Below are positions 37,801 through 52,415 of a stretch of 64,000 bases of DNA, in pieces (position 1 is the stretch's first letter; each line of letters starts with the position of its first letter). Both the position numbers and the translations under genes were made by a program. This stretch comes from Rhytidiadelphus loreus. Taxonomy: Eukaryota > Streptophyta > Bryopsida > Hypnales > Hylocomiaceae. A model generated the notes under the pieces. That model had not been told where the DNA came from. It made no database searches and saw only the letters and a program-made list of their open reading frames with translations. Location: NCBI GenBank assembly GCA_947034895.1, contig OX344763.1, positions 55,799,025-55,863,024 of the forward strand, in the 5' to 3' direction.

Positions 37801-39173
37801 AAACATGTTTGTGCAAGTTGCATATATTCCTAAACTCATGCATTCAAAACAATATGCACGTTCGGATAGTCACTGTCTATGATTTTGTGTGTGAAACTAA
37901 AAATTGGAGCAACGTTCTTGCCTTGTACTTTAATGACTGATCAAAGAAATATAATGTCATGGAAATTCATGTAAAGAAAATGGTAAAACATGTTTGTGCA
38001 AGTTGCACTTATTTCTAAACTCATGCATTCAAAACAATATGCACGTTCGGGTAGTCACTGTCTATGATTTTGTGTGTGAAACTAAAAATTGGGGCAACGT
38101 TCTTGCCTTGTACTTTAATGACTGTTCGAAGAAATATAATGTCATGGAAATTCACGTAGAGAAAATAGTAAAACATGTTTGTGCAAGTTGCATTTATTTC
38201 TAAACTCATGCATTGAAAACTATATGCACATTTGGGTGGTCACTTTGAATGATTTTGTGCGTGAAACTAAAAATTGGGGCAATGTTCCTGCCTTGAACTT
38301 TAATGACTGTCCAAAAAAATATAATGTCAAAAGAATTCACGTAAAGAAGATGGTAAAACATGTTTGTGCCAGTTGCATATATTCCTAAACTCATGCATTC
38401 AAAACAATATGCACGTTCGGATAGTCACTGTCTATGATTTTGTGTGTGAAACTAAAAATTGGAGCAACGTTCTTGCCTTGTACTTTAATGACTGATCAAA
38501 GAAATATAATGTCATGGAAATTCATGTAAAGAAAATGGTAAAACATGTTTGTGCAAGTTGCACTTATTTCTAAACTCATGCATTCAAAACAATATGCACG
38601 TTCGGGTAGTCACTGTCTATGATTTTGTGTGTGAAACTAAAAATTGGGGCAACGTTCTTGCCTTGTACTTTAATGACTGTTCGAAGAAATATAATGTCAT
38701 GGAAATTCATGTAAAGAAAATGGTAAAACATGTTTGTGCAAGTTGCACTTATTTCTAAACTCATGCATTCAAAACAATATGCACGTTCGGGTAGTCACTG
38801 TCTATGATTTTGTGTGTGAAACTAAAAATTGGGGCAACGTTCTTGCCTTGTACTTTAATGACTGTCCAAAAAAATATAATGTCAAGAGAATTCACGTAAA
38901 GAAAATGGTAAAACATGTTTGTGCAAGTTGCATTTGTTCCTAAACTCATGCATTCAAAACAATATGCACGTTCGGGTAGTCACTGTCTATGATTTTGTGT
39001 GTGAAACTAAAAATTGGGGCAACGTTCTTGCCTTGTACTTTAATGACTGTCCAAAAAAATATAATGTCAAGAGAATTCACGTAAAGAAAATGGTAAAACA
39101 TGTTTGTGCAAGTTGCACTTATTTCTAAACTCATGCATTGAAAACTATATGCACGTTTGGGTGGTCACTTTGA

Positions 39174-42100
39174 ATGATTTTGTGCGTGAAACTAAAAATT
39201 GGGGCAATGTTCCTGCCTTGAACTTTAATGACTGTCCAAAAAAATATAATGTCAAGAGAATTCACGTAAAGAAAATGGTAAAACATGTTTGTGCAAGTTA
39301 CATATATTCCTAAACTCATGCATTCAAAACAATATGCACGTTCGGGTAGTCACTATCTATGATTTTGTGTGTGAAACTAAAAATTGGGGCAACGTTCTTG
39401 CCTTGTACTTTAATGACTGTTCGAAGAAATATAATGTCATGGAAATTCATGTAAAGAAAATGGTAAAACGTGTTTGTGCAAGTTGCATTTATTTCTAAAT
39501 TCATGCATTCAAAACAATATGCACGTTCGGGTAGTCACTGTCTATGATTTTGTGTGTGAAACTAAAAATTGGGGCAACGTTCTTGCCTTGTACTTTAATG
39601 ACTGTTCCAAGAAATATAATGTCATGGAAATTCACGTAGAGAAAATAGTAAAACATGTTTGTGCAAGTTGCATTTATTTCTAAACTCATGCATTGAAAAC
39701 TATATGCACGTTTGGGTGGTCACTTTGAATGATTTTGTGCGTGAAACTAAAAATTGGGGCAATGTTCCTGCCTTGAACTTTAATGATTGTCCAAAAAAAT
39801 ATAATGTCAAGAGAATTCACGTAAAGAAAATGGTAAAACATGTTTGTGCAAGTTGCATATATTCCTAAACTCATGCATTCAAAACAATATGCACGTTCGG
39901 ATAGTCACTGTCTATGATTTTGTGTGTGAAACTAAAAATTGGAGCAACGTTCTTGCCTTGTACTTTAATGACTGATCAAAGAAATATAATGTCATGGAAA
40001 TTCATGTAAAGAAAATGGTAAAACATGTTTGTGCAAGTTGCACTTATTTCTAAACTCATGCATTCAAAACAATATGCACGTTCGGGTAGTCACTGTCTAT
40101 GATTTTGTGTGTGAAACTAAAAATTGGGGCAACGTTCTTGCCTTGTACTTTAATGACTGTTCGAAGAAATATAATGTCATGGAAATTCATGTAAAGAAAA
40201 TGGTAAAACATGTTTGTGCAAGTTGCATTTATTTCTAAACTCATGCATTCAAAACAATATGCACGTTCGGGTAGTCACTGTCTATGATTTTGTGTGTGAA
40301 ACTAAAAATTGGGGCAACGTTCTTGCCTTGTACTTTAATGACTGTTCCAAGAAATATAATGTCATGGAAATTCACGTAGAGAAAATAGTAAAACATGTTT
40401 GTGCAAGTTGCATTTATTTCTAAACTCATGCATTGAAAACTATATGCACGTTTGGGTGGTCACTTTGAATGATTTTGTGCGTGAAACTAAAAATTGGGGC
40501 AATGTTCCTGCCTTGAACTTTAATGATTGTCCAAAAAAATATAATGTCAAGAGAATTCACGTAAAGAAAATGGTAAAACATGTTTGTGCAAGTTACATAT
40601 ATTCCTAAACTCATGCATTCAAAACAATATGCACGTTTGGATAGTCACTGTCTATGATTTTGTGTGTGAAACTAAAAATTGGGGCAACGTTCTTGCCTTG
40701 TACTTTAATGACTGTTCAAAGAAATATAATGTCATGGAAATTCATGTAAAGAAAATGGTAAAACATGTTTGTGCAAGTTGCACTTATTTCTAAACTCATG
40801 CATTCAAAACAATATGCACGTTCGGGTAGTCACTGTCTATGATTTTGTGTGTGAAACTAAAAATTGGGGCAACGTTCTTGCCTTGTACTTTAATGACTGT
40901 TCGAAGAAATATAATGTCATGGAAATTCATGTAAAGAAAATGGTAAAACGTGTTTGTGCAAGTTGCATTTATTTCTAAACTCATGCATTCAAAACAATAT
41001 GCACGTTCGGGTAGTCACTGTCTATGATTTTGTGTGTGAAACTAAAAATTGGGGCAACGTTCTTGCCTTGTACTTTAATGACTGTTTGAAGAAATATAAT
41101 GTCATGGAAATTCATGTAAAGAAAATGGTAAAACATGTTTGTGCAAGTTGCACTTATTTCTAAACTCATGCATTCAAAACAATATGCACGTTCGGATAGT
41201 CACTATCTATGATTTTGTGTGTGAAACTAAAAATTGGGGCAACGTTCTTGCCTTGTACTTTAATGACTGTTCGAAGAAATATAATGTCATGGAAATTCAT
41301 GTAAAGAAAATGGTAAAACATGTTTGTGCAAGTTGCATTTATTTCTAAACTCATGCATTCAAAACAATATGCACGTTCGGGTAGTCACTGTCTATGATTT
41401 TGTGTGTGAAACTAAAAATTGGGGCAACGTTCTTGCCTTGTACTTTAATGACTGTTCGAAGAAATATAATGTCATGGAAATTCATGTAAAGAAAATGGTA
41501 AAACATGTTTGTGCAAGTTGCACTTATTTCTAAACTCATGCATTCAAAACAATATGCACGTTCGGGTAGTCACTATCTATGATTTTGTGTGTGAAACTAA
41601 AAATTGGGGCAACGTTCTTGCCTTGTACTTTAATGACTGTTCGAAGAAATATAATGTCATGGAAATTCATGTAAAGAAAATGGTAAAACGTGTTTGTGCA
41701 AGTTGCATTTATTTCTAAATTCATGCATTCAAAACAATATGCACGTTCGGGTAGTCACTGTCTATGATTTTGTGTGTGAAACTAAAAATTGGGGCAACGT
41801 TCTTGCCTTGTACTTTAATGACTGTTCCAAGAAATATAATGTCATGGAAATTCACGTAGAGAAAATAGTAAAACATGTTTGTGCAAGTTGCATTTATTTC
41901 TAAACTCATGCATTGAAAACTATATGCACGTTTGGGTGGTCACTTTGAATGATTTTGTGCGTGAAACTAAAAATTGGGGCAATGTTCCTGCCTTGAACTT
42001 TAATGATTGTCCAAAAAAATATAATGTCAAGAGAATTCACGTAAAGAAAATGGTAAAACATGTTTGTGCAAGTTGCATTTATTTCTAAACTCATGCATTC

Positions 42101-45100
42101 AAAACAATATGCACGTTCGGATAGTCACTGTCTATGATTTTGTGTGTGAAACTAAAAATTGGAGCAACGTTCTTGCCTTGTACTTTAATGACTGATCAAA
42201 GAAATATAATGTCATGGAAATTCATGTAAAGAAAATGGTAAAACATGTTTGTGCAAGTTGCACTTATTTCTAAACTCATGCATTCAAAACAATATGCACG
42301 TTCGGGTAGTCACTGTCTATGATTTTGTGTGTGAAACTAAAAATTGGGGCAACGTTCTTGCCTTGTACTTTAATGACTGTTCGAAGAAATATAATGTCAT
42401 GGAAATTCATGTAAAGAAAATGGTAAAACATGTTTGTGCAAGTTGCATTTATTTCTAAACTCATGCATTCAAAACAATATGCACGTTCGGGTAGTCACTG
42501 TCTATGATTTTGTGTGTGAAACTAAAAATTGGGGCAACGTTCTTGCCTTGTACTTTAATGACTGTTCGAAGAAATATAATGTCATGGAAATTCACGTAAA
42601 GAAAATAGTAAAACATGTTTGTGCAAGTTGCATTTATTTCTAAACTCATGCATTGAAAACTATATGCACGTTTGGGTGGTCACTTTGAATGATTTTGTGC
42701 GTGAAACTAAAAATTGGGGCAATGTTCCTGCCTTGAACTTTAATGATTGTCCAAAAAAATATAATGTCAAGAGAATTCACGTAAAGAAAATGGTAAAACA
42801 TGTTTGTGCAAGTTACATATATTCCTAAACTCATGCATTCAAAACAATATGCACGTTTGGATAGTCACTGTCTATGATTTTGTGTGTGAAACTAAAAATT
42901 GGGGCAACGTTCTTGCCTTGTACTTTAATGACTGTTCAAAGAAATATAATGTCATGGAAATTCATGTAAAGAAAATGGTAAAACATGTTTGTGCAAGTTG
43001 CATTTATTTCTAAACTCATGCATTCAAAACAATATGCACGTTCGGGTAGTCACTGTCTATGATTTTGTGTGTGAAACTAAAAATTGGGGCAACGTTCTTG
43101 CCTTGTACTTTAATGACTGTTCGAAGAAATATAATGTCATGGAAATTCACGTAGAGAAAATAGTAAAACATGTTTGTGCAAGTTGCATTTATTTCTAAAC
43201 TCATGCATTGAAAACTATATGCACGTTTGGGTGGTCACTTTGAATGATTTTGTGCGTGAAACTAAAAATTGGGGCAATGTTCCTGCCTTGAACTTTAATG
43301 ATTGTCCAAAAAAATATAATGTCAAGAGAATTCACGTAAAGAAAATGGTAAAACATGTTTGTGCAAGTTGCATATATTCCTAAACTCATGCATTCAAAAC
43401 AATATGCACGTTCGGATAGTCACTGTCTATGATTTTGTGTGTGAAACTAAAAATTGGAGCAACGTTCTTGCCTTGTACTTTAATGACTGATCAAAGAAAT
43501 ATAATGTCATGGAAATTCATGTAAAGAAAATGGTAAAACATGTTTGTGCAAGTTGCACTTATTTCTAAACTCATGCATTCAAAACAATATGCACGTTCGG
43601 GTAGTCACTGTCTATGATTTTGTGTGTGAAACTAAAAATTGGGGCAACGTTCTTGCCTTGTACTTTAATGACTGTTCGAAGAAATATAATGTCATGGAAA
43701 TTCATGTAAAGAAAATGGTAAAACATGTTTGTGCAAGTTGCATTTATTTCTAAACTCATGCATTCAAAACAATATGCACGTTCGGGTAGTCACTGTCTAT
43801 GATTTTGTGTGTGAAACTAAAAATTGGGGCAACGTTCTTGCCTTGTACTTTAATGACTGTTCCAAGAAATATAATGTCATGGAAATTCACGTAAAGAAAA
43901 TGGTAAAACATGTTTGTGCAAGTTGCATTTATTTCTAAACTCATGCATTGAAAACTATATGCACGTTTGGGTGGTCACTTTGAATGATTTTGTGCGTGAA
44001 ACTAAAAATTGGGGCAATGTTCCTGCCTTGAACTTTAATGATTGTCCAAAAAAATATAATGTCAAGAGAATTCACGTAAAGAAAATGGTAAAACATGTTT
44101 GTGCAAGTTACATATATTCCTAAACTCATGCATTCAAAACAATATGCACGTTTGGATAGTCACTGTCTATGATTTTGTGTGTGAAACTAAAAATTGGGGC
44201 AACGTTCTTGCCTTGTACTTTAATGACTGTTCAAAGAAATATAATGTCATGGAAATTCATGTAAAGAAAATGGTAAAACATGTTTGTGCAAGTTGCATTT
44301 ATTTCTAAACTCATGCATTCAAAACAATATGCACGTTCGGGTAGTCACTGTCTATGATTTTGTGTGTGAAACTAAAAATTGGGGCAACGTTCTTGCCTTG
44401 TACTTTAATGACTGTTCGAAGAAATATAATGTCATGGAAATTCACGTAGAGAAAATAGTAAAACATGTTTGTGCAAGTTGCATTTATTTCTAAACTCATG
44501 CATTGAAAACTATATGCACGTTTGGGTGGTCACTTTGAATGATTTTGTGCGTGAAACTAAAAATTGGGGCAATGTTCCTGCCTTGAACTTTAATGATTGT
44601 CCAAAAAAATATAATGTCAAGAGAATTCATGTAAAGAAAATGGTAAAACATGTTTGTGCAAGTTGCATATATTCCTAAACTCATGCATTCAAAACAATAT
44701 GCACGTTCGGATAGTCACTGTCTATGATTTTGTGTGTGAAACTAAAAATTGGAGCAACGTTCTTGCCTTGTACTTTAATGACTGATCAAAGAAATATAAT
44801 GTCATGGAAATTCATGTAAAGAAAATGGTAAAACATGTTTGTGCAAGTTGCACTTATTTCTAAACTCATGCATTCAAAACAATATGCACGTTCGGGTAGT
44901 CACTGTCTATGATTTTGTGTGTGAAACTAAAAATTGGGGCAACGTTCTTGCCTTGTACTTTAATGACTGTTCGAAGAAATATAATGTCATGGAAATTCAT
45001 GTAAAGAAAATGGTAAAACATGTTTGTGCAAGTTGCATTTATTTCTAAACTCATGCATTCAAAACAATATGCACGTTCGGGTAGTCACTGTCTATGATTT

Positions 45101-46769
45101 TGTGTGTGAAACTAAAAATTGGGGCAACGTTCTTGCCTTGTACTTTAATGACTGTTCGAAGAAATATAATGTCATGGAAATTCACGTAAAGAAAATAGTA
45201 AAACATGTTTGTGCAAGTTGCATTTATTTCTAAACTCATGCATTGAAAACTATATGCACGTTTGGGTGGTCACTTTGAATGATTTTGTGCGTGAAACTAA
45301 AAATTGGGGCAATGTTCCTGCCTTGAACTTTAATGACTGTCCAAAAAAATATAATGTCAAGAGAATTCACGTAAAGAAAATGGTAAAACATGTTTGTGCA
45401 AGTTGCATATATTCCTAAACTCATGCATTCAAAACAATATGCACGTTCGGATAGTTACTGTCTATGATTTCGTGTGTGCAACTAAAAATTGGAGCAACGT
45501 TCTTGCCTTGTACTTTAATGACTGATCAAAGAAATATAATGTCATGGAAATTCATGTAAAGAAAATGGTAAAACATGTTTGTGCAAGTTGCACTTATTTC
45601 TAAACTCATGCATTCAAAACAATATGCACGTTCGGGTAGTCACTGTCTATGATTTTGTGTATGAAACTAAAAATTGGGGCAACGTTCTTGCCTTGTACTT
45701 TAATGACTGTTCGAAGAAATATAATGTCATGGAAATTCATGTAAAGAAAATGGTAAAACATGTTTGTGCAAGTTGCATTTATTTCTAAACTCATGCATTC
45801 AAAACAATATGCACGTTCGGGTAGTCACTGTCTATGATTTTGTGTGTGAAACTAAAAATTGGGGCAACGTTCTTGCCTTGTACTTTAATGACTGTTCCAA
45901 GAAATATAATGTCATGGAAATTCACGTAAAGAAAATAGTAAAACATGTTTGTGCAAGTTGCATTTATTTCTAAACTCATGCATTGAAAACTATATGCACG
46001 TTTGGGTGGTCACTTTGAATGATTTTGTGCGTGAAACTAAAAATTGGGGCAATGTTCCTGCCTTGAACTTTAATGATTGTCCAAAAAAATATAATGTCAA
46101 GAGAATTCACGTAAAGAAAATGGTAAAACATGTTTGTGCAAGTTACATATATTCCTAAACTCATGCATTCAAAACAATATGCACGTTTGGATAGTCACTG
46201 TCTATGATTTTGTGTGTGAAACTAAAAATTGGGGCAACGTTCTTGCCTTGTACTTTAATGACTGTTCCAAGAAATATAATGTCATGGAAATTCATGTAAA
46301 GAAAATGGTAAAACATGTTTGTACAAGTTGCACTTATTTCTAAACTCATGCATTCAAAACAATATGCACGTTCGGGTAGTCACTGTCTATGATTTTGTGT
46401 GTGAAACTAAAAATTGGGGCAACGTTCTTGCCTTGTACTTTAATGACTGTTCGAAGAAATATAATGTCATGGAAATTCATGTAAAGAAAATGGTAAAACA
46501 TGTTTGTGCAAGTTGCATTTATTTCTAAACTCATGCATTCAAAACAATATGCACGTTCGGGTAGTCACTATCTATGATTTTGTGTGTGAAACTAAAAATT
46601 GGGGCAACGTTCTTGCCTTGTACTTTAATGACTGCTCGAAGAAATATAATGTCATGGAAATTCATGTAAAGAAAATGGTAAAACATGTTTGTGCAAGTTG
46701 CATTTATTTCTAAACTCATGCATTCAAAACAATATGCACGTTTGGGTGGTCACTATCTATGATTTTGTG
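39174..46769. repeat. 7,585-bp (41-mer) macro-duplication, copy 1
   Basis: This segment has a counterpart 7,585 bp downstream, monomer for monomer. Checked pairs include E-like with AAACGTG (39,281 and 46,866), the ACTGTTTGAAG copy (40,946 and 48,531), TTCGGATAG with CACTATC (41,131 and 48,716), all A copies, and the B copy with GATTTCGTGTGTGCAAC (45,466 and 53,051). Small differences exist: the A end at 42,070 (CATTTATTTC) versus 49,655 (CATATATTCC), and CGTAGAG versus CGTAAAG in the D copies 40,206 and 47,791. It contains the 7-mer HOR pair at 42,241-44,830. Confidence 0.9.
42241..44830. repeat. 7-mer HOR (1,295 bp), two units in copy 1
   Basis: Units at 42,241-43,535 and 43,536-44,830 share the order C, D, A ending GTTACATATATTCC, E, D with CGTAGAG, A ending TTGCATATATTCC, B. 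One D differs: the copy at 43,721 has TTCCAAG and AAAATGG where 42,426 has TTCGAAG and AAAATAG. The next units at 44,831 are the shorter C-D-A-B (740 bp). The 7-mer is best read as a 3+4 composite in which E-D-A replaces B-C-D-A. Confidence 0.85.
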
Positions 46770-46865
46770 CGTGAAACTAAAAATTGGGGCAATGTTCCTG
46801 CCTTGAACTTTAATGACTGTCCAAAAAAATATAATGTCAAGAGAATTCACGTAAAGAAAATGGTA
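46681..46865. repeat. Hybrid monomer at the 7,585-bp duplication junction
   Basis: The 5' part reads GCATTCAAAAC, TTTGGGTGGTCACTATC and matches the monomer at 55,191 through 46,769. From 46,759 on it matches the class A monomer at 39,096 (GTGCGTG, AATGTTCCTGCC, TTGAAC, GTTACATATATTCC). The overlap in which both parents agree is only 46,759-46,769 (ATGATTTTGTG), so the exchange is placed within 11 bp. This copy is the expected product of unequal exchange between those two parents. Confidence 0.88.
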
Positions 46866-49825
46866 AAACATGTTTGTGCAAGTTACATATATTCCTAAAC
46901 TCATGCATTCAAAACAATATGCACGTTCGGGTAGTCACTATCTATGATTTTGTGTGTGAAACTAAAAATTGGGGCAACGTTCTTGCCTTGTACTTTAATG
47001 ACTGTTCGAAGAAATATAATGTCATGGAAATTCATGTAAAGAAAATGGTAAAACGTGTTTGTGCAAGTTGCATTTATTTCTAAATTCATGCATTCAAAAC
47101 AATATGCACGTTCGGGTAGTCACTGTCTATGATTTTGTGTGTGAAACTAAAAATTGGGGCAACGTTCTTGCCTTGTACTTTAATGACTGTTCCAAGAAAT
47201 ATAATGTCATGGAAATTCACGTAGAGAAAATAGTAAAACATGTTTGTGCAAGTTGCATTTATTTCTAAACTCATGCATTGAAAACTATATGCACGTTTGG
47301 GTGGTCACTTTGAATGATTTTGTGCGTGAAACTAAAAATTGGGGCAATGTTCCTGCCTTGAACTTTAATGATTGTCCAAAAAAATATAATGTCAAGAGAA
47401 TTCACGTAAAGAAAATGGTAAAACATGTTTGTGCAAGTTGCATATATTCCTAAACTCATGCATTCAAAACAATATGCACGTTCGGATAGTCACTGTCTAT
47501 GATTTTGTGTGTGAAACTAAAAATTGGAGCAACGTTCTTGCCTTGTACTTTAATGACTGATCAAAGAAATATAATGTCATGGAAATTCATGTAAAGAAAA
47601 TGGTAAAACATGTTTGTGCAAGTTGCACTTATTTCTAAACTCATGCATTCAAAACAATATGCACGTTCGGGTAGTCACTGTCTATGATTTTGTGTGTGAA
47701 ACTAAAAATTGGGGCAACGTTCTTGCCTTGTACTTTAATGACTGTTCGAAGAAATATAATGTCATGGAAATTCATGTAAAGAAAATGGTAAAACATGTTT
47801 GTGCAAGTTGCATTTATTTCTAAACTCATGCATTCAAAACAATATGCACGTTCGGGTAGTCACTGTCTATGATTTTGTGTGTGAAACTAAAAATTGGGGC
47901 AACGTTCTTGCCTTGTACTTTAATGACTGTTCCAAGAAATATAATGTCATGGAAATTCACGTAAAGAAAATAGTAAAACATGTTTGTGCAAGTTGCATTT
48001 ATTTCTAAACTCATGCATTGAAAACTATATGCACGTTTGGGTGGTCACTTTGAATGATTTTGTGCGTGAAACTAAAAATTGGGGCAATGTTCCTGCCTTG
48101 AACTTTAATGATTGTCCAAAAAAATATAATGTCAAGAGAATTCACGTAAAGAAAATGGTAAAACATGTTTGTGCAAGTTACATATATTCCTAAACTCATG
48201 CATTCAAAACAATATGCACGTTTGGATAGTCACTGTCTATGATTTTGTGTGTGAAACTAAAAATTGGGGCAACGTTCTTGCCTTGTACTTTAATGACTGT
48301 TCAAAGAAATATAATGTCATGGAAATTCATGTAAAGAAAATGGTAAAACATGTTTGTGCAAGTTGCACTTATTTCTAAACTCATGCATTCAAAACAATAT
48401 GCACGTTCGGGTAGTCACTGTCTATGATTTTGTGTGTGAAACTAAAAATTGGGGCAACGTTCTTGCCTTGTACTTTAATGACTGTTCGAAGAAATATAAT
48501 GTCATGGAAATTCATGTAAAGAAAATGGTAAAACGTGTTTGTGCAAGTTGCATTTATTTCTAAACTCATGCATTCAAAACAATATGCACGTTCGGGTAGT
48601 CACTGTCTATGATTTTGTGTGTGAAACTAAAAATTGGGGCAACGTTCTTGCCTTGTACTTTAATGACTGTTTGAAGAAATATAATGTCATGGAAATTCAT
48701 GTAAAGAAAATGGTAAAACATGTTTGTGCAAGTTGCACTTATTTCTAAACTCATGCATTCAAAACAATATGCACGTTCGGATAGTCACTATCTATGATTT
48801 TGTGTGTGAAACTAAAAATTGGGGCAACGTTCTTGCCTTGTACTTTAATGACTGTTCGAAGAAATATAATGTCATGGAAATTCATGTAAAGAAAATGGTA
48901 AAACATGTTTGTGCAAGTTGCATTTATTTCTAAACTCATGCATTCAAAACAATATGCACGTTCGGGTAGTCACTGTCTATGATTTTGTGTGTGAAACTAA
49001 AAATTGGGGCAACGTTCTTGCCTTGTACTTTAATGACTGTTCGAAGAAATATAATGTCATGGAAATTCATGTAAAGAAAATGGTAAAACATGTTTGTGCA
49101 AGTTGCACTTATTTCTAAACTCATGCATTCAAAACAATATGCACGTTCGGGTAGTCACTATCTATGATTTTGTGTGTGAAACTAAAAATTGGGGCAACGT
49201 TCTTGCCTTGTACTTTAATGACTGTTCGAAGAAATATAATGTCATGGAAATTCATGTAAAGAAAATGGTAAAACGTGTTTGTGCAAGTTGCATTTATTTC
49301 TAAATTCATGCATTCAAAACAATATGCACGTTCGGGTAGTCACTGTCTATGATTTTGTGTGTGAAACTAAAAATTGGGGCAACGTTCTTGCCTTGTACTT
49401 TAATGACTGTTCCAAGAAATATAATGTCATGGAAATTCACGTAGAGAAAATAGTAAAACATGTTTGTGCAAGTTGCATTTATTTCTAAACTCATGCATTG
49501 AAAACTATATGCACGTTTGGGTGGTCACTTTGAATGATTTTGTGCGTGAAACTAAAAATTGGGGCAATGTTCCTGCCTTGAACTTTAATGATTGTCCAAA
49601 AAAATATAATGTCAAGAGAATTCACGTAAAGAAAATGGTAAAACATGTTTGTGCAAGTTGCATATATTCCTAAACTCATGCATTCAAAACAATATGCACG
49701 TTCGGATAGTCACTGTCTATGATTTTGTGTGTGAAACTAAAAATTGGAGCAACGTTCTTGCCTTGTACTTTAATGACTGATCAAAGAAATATAATGTCAT
49801 GGAAATTCATGTAAAGAAAATGGTA

Positions 49826-52415
49826 AAACATGTTTGTGCAAGTTGCACTTATTTCTAAACTCATGCATTCAAAACAATATGCACGTTCGGGTAGTCACTG
49901 TCTATGATTTTGTGTGTGAAACTAAAAATTGGGGCAACGTTCTTGCCTTGTACTTTAATGACTGTTCGAGGAAATATAATGTCATGGAAATTCATGTAAA
50001 GAAAATGGTAAAACATGTTTGTGCAAGTTGCATTTATTTCTAAACTCATGCATTCAAAACAATATGCACGTTCGGGTAGTCACTGTCTATGATTTTGTGT
50101 GTGAAACTAAAAATTGGGGCAACGTTCTTGCCTTGTACTTTAATGACTGTTCCAAGAAATATAATGTCATGGAAATTCACGTAAAGAAAATAGTAAAACA
50201 TGTTTGTGCAAGTTGCATTTATTTCTAAACTCATGCATTGAAAACTATATGCACGTTTGGGTGGTCACTTTGAATGATTTTGTGCGTGAAACTAAAAATT
50301 GGGGCAATGTTCCTGCCTTGAACTTTAATGATTGTCCAAAAAAATATAATGTCAAGAGAATTCACGTAAAGAAAATGGTAAAACATGTTTGTGCAAGTTA
50401 CATATATTCCTAAACTCATGCATTCAAAACAATATGCACGTTTGGATAGTCACTGTCTATGATTTTGTGTGTGAAACTAAAAATTGGGGCAACGTTCTTG
50501 CCTTGTACTTTAATGACTGTTCAAAGAAATATAATGTCATGGAAATTCATGTAAAGAAAATGGTAAAACATGTTTGTGCAAGTTGCATTTATTTCTAAAC
50601 TCATGCATTCAAAACAATATGCACGTTCGGGTAGTCACTGTCTATGATTTTGTGTGTGAAACTAAAAATTGGGGCAACGTTCTTGCCTTGTACTTTAATG
50701 ACTGTTCGAAGAAATATAATGTCATGGAAATTCACGTAGAGAAAATAGTAAAACATGTTTGTGCAAGTTGCATTTATTTCTAAACTCATGCATTGAAAAC
50801 TATATGCACGTTTGGGTGGTCACTTTGAATGATTTTGTGCGTGAAACTAAAAATTGGGGCAATGTTCCTGCCTTGAACTTTAATGATTGTCCAAAAAAAT
50901 ATAATGTCAAGAGAATTCACGTAAAGAAAATGGTAAAACATGTTTGTGCAAGTTGCATATATTTCTAAACTCATGCATTCAAAACAATATGCACGTTCGG
51001 ATAGTCACTGTCTATGATTTTGTGTGTGAAACTAAAAATTGGAGCAACGTTCTTGCCTTGTACTTTAATGACTGATCAAAGAAATATAATGTCATGGAAA
51101 TTCATGTAAAGAAAATGGTAAAACATGTTTGTGCAAGTTGCACTTATTTCTAAACTCATGCATTCAAAACAATATGCACGTTCGGGTAGTCACTGTCTAT
51201 GATTTTGTGTGTGAAACTAAAAATTGGGGCAACGTTCTTGCCTTGTACTTTAATGACTGTTCGAAGAAATATAATGTCATGGAAATTCATGTAAAGAAAA
51301 TGGTAAAACATGTTTGTGCAAGTTGCATTTATTTCTAAACTCATGCATTCAAAACAATATGCACGTTCGGGTAGTCACTGTCTATGATTTTGTGTGTGAA
51401 ACTAAAAATTGGGGCAACGTTCTTGCCTTGTACTTTAATGACTGTTCCAAGAAATATAATGTCATGGAAATTCACGTAAAGAAAATAGTAAAACATGTTT
51501 GTGCAAGTTGCATTTATTTCTAAACTCATGCATTGAAAACTATATGCACGTTTGGGTGGTCACTTTGAATGATTTTGTGCGTGAAACTAAAAATTGGGGC
51601 AATGTTCCTGCCTTGAACTTTAATGATTGTCCAAAAAAATATAATGTCAAGAGAATTCACGTAAAGAAAATGGTAAAACATGTTTGTGCAAGTTACATAT
51701 ATTCCTAAACTCATGCATTCAAAACAATATGCACGTTTGGATAGTCACTGTCTATGATTTTGTGTGTGAAACTAAAAATTGGGGCAACGTTCTTGCCTTG
51801 TACTTTAATGACTGTTCAAAGAAATATAATGTCATGGAAATTCATGTAAAGAAAATGGTAAAACATGTTTGTGCAAGTTGCATTTATTTCTAAACTCATG
51901 CATTCAAAACAATATGCACGTTCGGGTAGTCACTGTCTATGATTTTGTGTGTGAAACTAAAAATTGGGGCAACGTTCTTGCCTTGTACTTTAATGACTGT
52001 TCGAAGAAATATAATGTCATGGAAATTCACGTAGAGAAAATAGTAAAACATGTTTGTGCAAGTTGCATTTATTTCTAAACTCATGCATTGAAAACTATAT
52101 GCACGTTTGGGTGGTCACTTTGAATGATTTTGTGCGTGAAACTAAAAATTGGGGCAATGTTCCTGCCTTGAACTTTAATGATTGTCCAAAAAAATATAAT
52201 GTCAAGAGAATTCACGTAAAGAAAATGGTAAAACATGTTTGTGCAAGTTGCATATATTCCTAAACTCATGCATTCAAAACAATATGCACGTTCGGATAGT
52301 CACTGTCTATGATTTTGTGTGTGAAACTAAAAATTGGAGCAACGTTCTTGCCTTGTACTTTAATGACTGATCAAAGAAATATAATGTCATGGAAATTCAT
52401 GTAAAGAAAATGGTA
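49826..52415. repeat. 7-mer HOR (1,295 bp), two units in copy 2
   Basis: This is the counterpart of 42,241-44,830 at +7,585. Units are 49,826-51,120 and 51,121-52,415 with the same C, D, A, E, D, A, B order. The first unit has TTCGAGG in C and CATATATTTC at the end of its second A. Both units here have TTCCAAG with AAAATAG in the first D, whereas copy 1 has one of each character, so the two arrays have changed independently since duplication. Confidence 0.85.

Larger units (their letters stand above)
34286..39173. repeat. Irregular proximal part of the right domain
   Basis: A-B pairs are separated by varying numbers of C and D copies. An A-B pair with GTTACTGTCTATGAATTTG in B occurs at 34,286, 35,581 and 36,691. 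GCATTCATTTC occurs at 34,860 and 35,230, 370 bp apart. One T-like copy (35,211) lies here, the only one right of the boundary. Left-type and right-type features are mixed most here, as expected near a domain edge. Confidence 0.7.
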
